Below, one piece after another: positions 6,831 to 10,576 of a stretch of 10,576 nucleotides of DNA (within the stretch, counting starts at the first letter, position 1; each line of letters starts with the position of its first letter). Position numbers and translations under genes: made by a program. The notes beneath the pieces were generated by a model. The model had not been told where the DNA came from. It saw only the letters and a program-made list of their open reading frames with translations, and searched no databases. Source of the DNA: Bacteroidota bacterium (GTDB taxonomy: Bacteria; Bacteroidota; Bacteroidia; Chitinophagales; Chitinophagaceae); NCBI GenBank assembly GCA_023423015.1, contig JAFAGE010000109.1, forward strand, positions 1 to 10,576, given 5' to 3'.

Positions 6831-9089
6831 ATGATAAACATTTACAATATCTTCGTTCGCATGAACGTTTGCGGGCCGATTTTAGTGTTGATTTTATTGT
6901 TAAATAGCCCCGTAAAATCGCAGGCTCCGGCTACTTATAGCTCCTCCGAAGTTCTGCACCACATTCAAAAACTTAAGGTGCTCGGTTCTGCCCTTTATAT
7001 GGCAGCACATCCCGACGATGAAAACACCCGGCTTATTGCCTGGCTCTCCAATGACCAGCTTCTCAAAACAGGTTATCTGTCAATTACCCGTGGCGACGGC
7101 GGACAAAACCTGATTGGAGAAGAGCAGGGCGTTGCACTTGGCTTGATACGCACACAAGAACTCCTTGCCGCGCGCCGACTCGATGGAGGCGAACAGTTTT
7201 TTACCCGCGCCTATGATTTTGGATTCAGCAAGAGTACAGAAGAAGCATTGCGCGTCTGGGGCAAAGAAAAGGTTCTCGGCGATGTGGTGTGGGTGATACG
7301 TAAGTTTCGGCCCGATGTTATTGTTACCCGTTTTCCACCTGATAACCGGGCAGGTCATGGACATCATTCGGCGTCGTCTGTGCTCGCCCGCGAGGCTTTT
7401 AAACTGGCTGCCGATAGCAACGCTTACCCCGAACAATTCAGGCATGGCGTAACTCCCTGGCAGGCAAAAAGGATTCTTTGGAACAGTTACGTTTTCGGTT
7501 CCATAAATACAACCAGCGAAGACCAGATGAAAATAGACGTAGGTGGCTTCAATACTCTTGCTGGAAAAAGCTATGGTGAAATTGCGGCCGAAAGTCGCAG
7601 CCAGCATAAAAGCCAGGGATTCGGAGTGGCTGCATCGCGCGGTAAGCAGCTCGAATACTTCTCACCACTCGGAGGGAGCGCTCCTGTCAAAAGTCTTACC
7701 GAAGGAATAAATCTGACCTGGAGCCGCATTAATGCACCAAATATAACGGGGATGATCAACCGAATCATTTCATCATACTCCGTTACTCATCCCGGTAAGT
7801 CGGTTGCTTCCCTGGTAGCATTATACAAGGCGGTTGAAAAACTTCCTGCCTCATACTGGAAAAATGTGAAGCTGGAAGAAATTTCCGAAGTTATCGCGGC
7901 AGCCAGTGGCTTGTGGATGGAAGCTTATTCCGATAAACCATTTGCCACACTTGGAGATTCGTTGGCCATAGACGTGGTGTTGAATAACCGAAATGGCGTT
8001 GCGATCAGATGGAACTCGTATTCAGTAAATGGCAAGGAGGTTAAAGTAGATAGTGTTGCCGGCTCCAATATCAATATGGTGCTGAGAAATTCGGGCGTTG
8101 TGCCCGAAGATATGCCCGTTACACAGCCGTATTGGTTACGTGAAAAGATGGGAAAAGGATTTTTCATCGTAAAAGAACAGGAACTCGTTGGATTGCCGGA
8201 ATCGCCACCTGCATTCGAAGTAGCTTTTAATCTCATCATTTCCGGCGATACTTTTACCTATCGCCGGCCCGTTCAATACAAATTCGCGGATCCTGTGCGT
8301 GGTGAAGTTTACCGGCCATTGAATGTGATTCCGGCCACACCGGCGAACAGTAGCTATGGCAAGTTCCGTCACATCAGCTATAATCATATTCCCGATATAT
8401 TCTATTACGACCGCGACACAGTGGTGATCAGGCTGAACGACGTGAAGATTGCAGGGAAGAATATTGGTTATATAGAAGGTGCGGGCGACAAGGTTCCGGC
8501 AGCTCTTTCATTAATGGGTTACCAGGTAACTGTTCTCAAAGAAAAGGATATCACGTTGCCGGTTCTGCAACAGTTCGACGCGGTAATCACCGGTGTTCGT
8601 GCTTATAATGTGCACCCTTTTCTTGCTGAAAAAAACAGTGTGTTGAATGAATATGTGAAGAACGGAGGTAACCTCGTGGTACAGTATAATACCAACAGCT
8701 TTGTCGGTCCCATCAATGCATCAATAGGTCCGTATAAATTCGATATAACACGCGAAAGAATTACGGATGAAACGTCACCTGTACGTTTTCTGTTGCCAGA
8801 ACACCAGGTGTTAAATTATCCAAACAAGATTACTGAGAAAGACTTCAATGATTGGGTGCAGGAACGAGGCATATACTTCGCAGGAAATCCTGATCCCGCA
8901 TTTGTGTCACCTATTGCTATGAATGATCCGGGAGAAAAAGAATTGAATGGCAGCCTTATCATCGCCCGGAGCGGCAAAGGAACATTTGTGTACACGGGAC
9001 TAGTATTTTTCAGACAATTACCTGCAGGAGTTGAGGGTGCATATCGCCTGCTGGCAAACATCATTGCATTAAATAAAAAACCAGAATGA
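6831..9089 (+). CDS. Secreted PIG-L/LmbE family deacetylase with C-terminal ThuA/GATase-like domain
   Basis: The 752-residue protein has an N-terminal signal peptide: Arg10, then the hydrophobic core CGPILVLILLL, with likely cleavage after Ala32 or Ala34 (SQA/APA), so it should act in the periplasm or outside. Residues about 50-290 are the zinc-dependent PIG-L deacetylase domain (PF02585): AHPDDE (59-64) supplies the His-Asp zinc ligands and catalytic Asp, and AGHGHHSAS (174-182) supplies the third ligand. Residues about 365-480 look like a beta-sandwich linker. Residues about 540-750 resemble a ThuA or class I amidotransferase-like fold: GYIEGAGDKVPAALSLMGY, FDAVITGVRAYN, LNEYVKNGGNLVVQYN. 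Family members remove N-acetyl groups from amino sugars; the substrate here is unknown. Its size and export argue against the bacillithiol enzyme BshB. ATG 6831 is the first in frame after a stop at 6816; AAAGGA directly abuts it, and Met11 (6861) is an alternative that would lose the basic n-region. It leads an operon with the next two genes. Confidence 0.9.
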   Translation: MINIYNIFVRMNVCGPILVLILLLNSPVKSQAPATYSSSEVLHHIQKLKVLGSALYMAAHPDDENTRLIAWLSNDQLLKTGYLSITRGDGGQNLIGEEQGVALGLIRTQELLAARRLDGGEQFFTRAYDFGFSKSTEEALRVWGKEKVLGDVVWVIRKFRPDVIVTRFPPDNRAGHGHHSASSVLAREAFKLAADSNAYPEQFRHGVTPWQAKRILWNSYVFGSINTTSEDQMKIDVGGFNTLAGKSYGEIAAESRSQHKSQGFGVAASRGKQLEYFSPLGGSAPVKSLTEGINLTWSRINAPNITGMINRIISSYSVTHPGKSVASLVALYKAVEKLPASYWKNVKLEEISEVIAAASGLWMEAYSDKPFATLGDSLAIDVVLNNRNGVAIRWNSYSVNGKEVKVDSVAGSNINMVLRNSGVVPEDMPVTQPYWLREKMGKGFFIVKEQELVGLPESPPAFEVAFNLIISGDTFTYRRPVQYKFADPVRGEVYRPLNVIPATPANSSYGKFRHISYNHIPDIFYYDRDTVVIRLNDVKIAGKNIGYIEGAGDKVPAALSLMGYQVTVLKEKDITLPVLQQFDAVITGVRAYNVHPFLAEKNSVLNEYVKNGGNLVVQYNTNSFVGPINASIGPYKFDITRERITDETSPVRFLLPEHQVLNYPNKITEKDFNDWVQERGIYFAGNPDPAFVSPIAMNDPGEKELNGSLIIARSGKGTFVYTGLVFFRQLPAGVEGAYRLLANIIALNKKPE

Positions 9090-9247
9090 GCCAATTGCCG
9101 GAAAGTCGGAGAAATGTTGCTTTGGTAGTATGTATTGTACTCGGACTTGCCATTGGCATGTTCATTAAAAAAGTGTCGATCGGCCTCCTGATCGGGATAC
9201 TGTTGGGTGTGCTCGTGGGTGGAATGTTGTCGTCGAAGAAGAAATAA
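9086..9247 (+). CDS. Small two-helix membrane protein (53 aa), function unknown
   Basis: The start codon overlaps the deacetylase stop as ATGA (9086-9089), and the stop is 6 bp before the symporter start, so the gene is translationally embedded in the operon. The product has a short polar N-terminus (MSQLPESRRN), helix 1 at about 11-27 (VALVVCIVLGLAIGMFI), a tight turn with two Lys (28-30), helix 2 at about 31-48 (glycine-rich, SIGLLIGILLGVLVGGML), and ends in SSKKK. The basic residues in the turn and the C-terminal tail cannot both be explained by a simple positive-inside hairpin; Arg8-Arg9 and the Lys tail suggest both ends are cytoplasmic. I recognise no family. A role as an accessory or stabilising subunit for the symporter is inferred from position only. 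It is easily missed by gene callers with a length cut-off. Confidence 0.8.
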   Translation: MSQLPESRRNVALVVCIVLGLAIGMFIKKVSIGLLIGILLGVLVGGMLSSKKK

Positions 9248-9253
9248 TCAAGC

Positions 9254-10576
9254 ATGGAGTTAGTTGACTGGATAGTACTGGTAGTTACGCTCGCGGCGGT
9301 AATTGTTTATGGACTATACAAAAGCCGTACGTCGAAAGATCTTGATGGATATTTCCTCGGCAACCGTACGATGCCGTGGTGGATTGTGCTTCTCGGCGTG
9401 ATGGGTACGCAGGCGAGCGCCGTGACTTTCCTGTCGCTACCCGGTCAGGCATATGTAGACGGAATGCGTTTTGTGCAGTTCTATTTCGGTCTTCCGTTAG
9501 CCATGATTGTTCTTTGCGTCACCTTCGTGCCGATATTTCATTCGCTGAAAGTTTATACCGCCTACGAGTTTCTTGAAAAACGTTTCGATTCGCGAACCCG
9601 CACATTTACTGCTTTTCTGTTCCTGATGCAGCGTGGACTTTCAACGGGCATCAGTATATATGCGCCTGCTATCATCCTGTCGTCGCTCCTGAATTGGAAT
9701 ATATACTGGACTAACCTGTTTATGGGAGGTCTGCTGATTTTATACACTGTGTCTGGTGGTGCGAAAGCTGTTGCACACACACAGAAGTTCCAGTTGCTCG
9801 TGGTATTCGCTGGAATGGCGATGGCCGGGTATATGGTAGTGAACCTGATGCCGGAAGGAATCGGTTTCAGTGATGCTGTTGACCTTGGCGACGAACTTGG
9901 GAAGATGAATACCATCACCACCGGGTTCACTGAAGAAGGATTCGATTGGGGCGACAGGTACAATATAATCAGCGGTATTGTGGGTGGACTTATTTTTCAA
10001 CTTTCATATTTTGGGACCGACCAATCGCAGGTAGGCCGCTATCTCACTGCGAAATCCATCAAAGAAAGCCGGATGGGTTTGCTGATGAACGGATTTGTAA
10101 AAATTCCCATGCAGTTTCTGATACTGCTGCTCGGCGTGCTTGTGTTCTCATTTTACATGTTTACCGAAAGGCCGGCAACGTTCAATAAAAGGCAGATGGA
10201 GGTGCTGGAGAATTCAGAATACAGTGGATTGACGGCACAATTGCAAAAACAATACGATTCCATTCAGCAGCAAAAGCAACAGGTGGTGAAACTCTGGATG
10301 GCCGACAAAGAAAACAAGGAACTTTCTGCGTCAATTCGCGAACATCTGCAGCAGGAGAAAGTAATCCAGGATTCGGTAAAGACACTTGTGACTAAGGTTG
10401 ATCCGCTGGCTGAAACAAACGACACCAACTATATCTTCCTTCGTTTTGTAATCGACTACCTGCCTACTGGTTTGGTGGGATTGCTTATTGCCGTGATATT
10501 CCTGGCTGCATGGGGAAGCATTGCCGCTGCGTTAAATTCTCTATCGTCGTCGATGGTTGTAGACATACACCGGAAG
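9254..10576 (+). CDS. Sodium:solute symporter (SSS/SLC5 family), C-terminus outside window
   Basis: 441 codons are open to the window end without a stop. The product is a LeuT-fold, Na+-coupled transporter of the inner membrane. Nine helices can be placed, at about 5-22, 44-65, 72-97, 118-146, 150-166, 178-198, 236-254, 280-302 and 400-437, matching TM-1 to TM8 of the SSS core. Family marks are DGYFLGNRTMPWW (31-43), SGGAKAVAHTQKFQ (167-180), FGTDQSQVGRYLTAKS (253-268) and AALNSLSSSMVVDIH (425-439), whose serines correspond to the TM8 part of the Na2 site. Residues about 305-390, between TM7 and TM8, are a hydrophilic, Gln- and Lys-rich insert with coiled-coil character, predicted to be periplasmic. 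The substrate cannot be read; the partner deacetylase suggests a sugar, amino sugar or organic acid. ATG 9254 fits the family N-terminus. About 100 or more C-terminal residues, and TM9 onward, are missing here. Confidence 0.93.
   Translation, partial: MELVDWIVLVVTLAAVIVYGLYKSRTSKDLDGYFLGNRTMPWWIVLLGVMGTQASAVTFLSLPGQAYVDGMRFVQFYFGLPLAMIVLCVTFVPIFHSLKVYTAYEFLEKRFDSRTRTFTAFLFLMQRGLSTGISIYAPAIILSSLLNWNIYWTNLFMGGLLILYTVSGGAKAVAHTQKFQLLVVFAGMAMAGYMVVNLMPEGIGFSDAVDLGDELGKMNTITTGFTEEGFDWGDRYNIISGIVGGLIFQLSYFGTDQSQVGRYLTAKSIKESRMGLLMNGFVKIPMQFLILLLGVLVFSFYMFTERPATFNKRQMEVLENSEYSGLTAQLQKQYDSIQQQKQQVVKLWMADKENKELSASIREHLQQEKVIQDSVKTLVTKVDPLAETNDTNYIFLRFVIDYLPTGLVGLLIAVIFLAAWGSIAAALNSLSSSMVVDIHRK

Noticed and set aside
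7080..7607. 175-codon minus-strand frame within the PIG-L gene
   Set aside because: The plus strand here encodes part of the PIG-L domain, including the second zinc motif region, so the antisense frame is a shadow.
6831..9089. Identification of the PIG-L protein as BshB of bacillithiol synthesis
   Set aside because: BshB is a cytoplasmic enzyme of about 230 residues; this protein has a signal peptide, 752 residues and an additional C-terminal domain.

Overview
The window looks like a chromosomal segment from a member of the Bacteroidota, probably close to the Chitinophagaceae or Sphingobacteriia. The basis is protein style: a TamB of the Bacteroidota type, a fused RibBA with the motif YMNQEGRGIGL, a large secreted PIG-L/LmbE protein, and a sodium:solute symporter with a long periplasmic insert. 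Weak or absent Shine-Dalgarno sequences, one plausible TTTG-N20-TAnnTTT promoter and heptamer repeats between genes agree with this. The lineage is inferred from recognition, not from a search.

Layout: (1) Positions 2-520, plus strand, hold the C-terminal part of an esterase-D/enterochelin-esterase-like alpha/beta hydrolase, cut by the window start. (2) Positions 664-1869, plus strand, hold a complete ribBA for the two entry reactions of riboflavin synthesis. (3) Positions 1870-1963 are a short gap between convergent genes, filled with two tracts of 7-bp repeats and a GC-rich hairpin. (4) Positions 1964-6715 (possibly from 6757), minus strand, hold a very large tamB-like gene for an envelope protein. 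(5) Divergent from it, positions 6831-9089, 9086-9247 and 9254-10576 (cut by the window end), plus strand, form a tight three-gene cluster: a secreted PIG-L family deacetylase with a ThuA/GATase-like C-terminal domain, a 53-residue two-helix membrane protein, and a sodium:solute symporter.

The last three genes overlap by 4 bp and are then spaced by 6 bp, so they are very likely one operon. The inferred working model is that the periplasmic enzyme deacetylates an N-acylated sugar or a similar compound and the symporter imports the product; the substrate cannot be read from sequence. TamB and RibBA are housekeeping functions. There is no gene-free stretch over 300 bases: the gaps are 521-663, 1870-1963 and 6716-6830. 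I see no tRNA, rRNA, CRISPR array, transposon or phage gene. The most unusual points are the start of tamB, which has no ATG, GTG or TTG codon ahead of its membrane anchor; the heptamer tracts; the coiled-coil-like insert at the external gate of the symporter; and the exported deacetylase operon.
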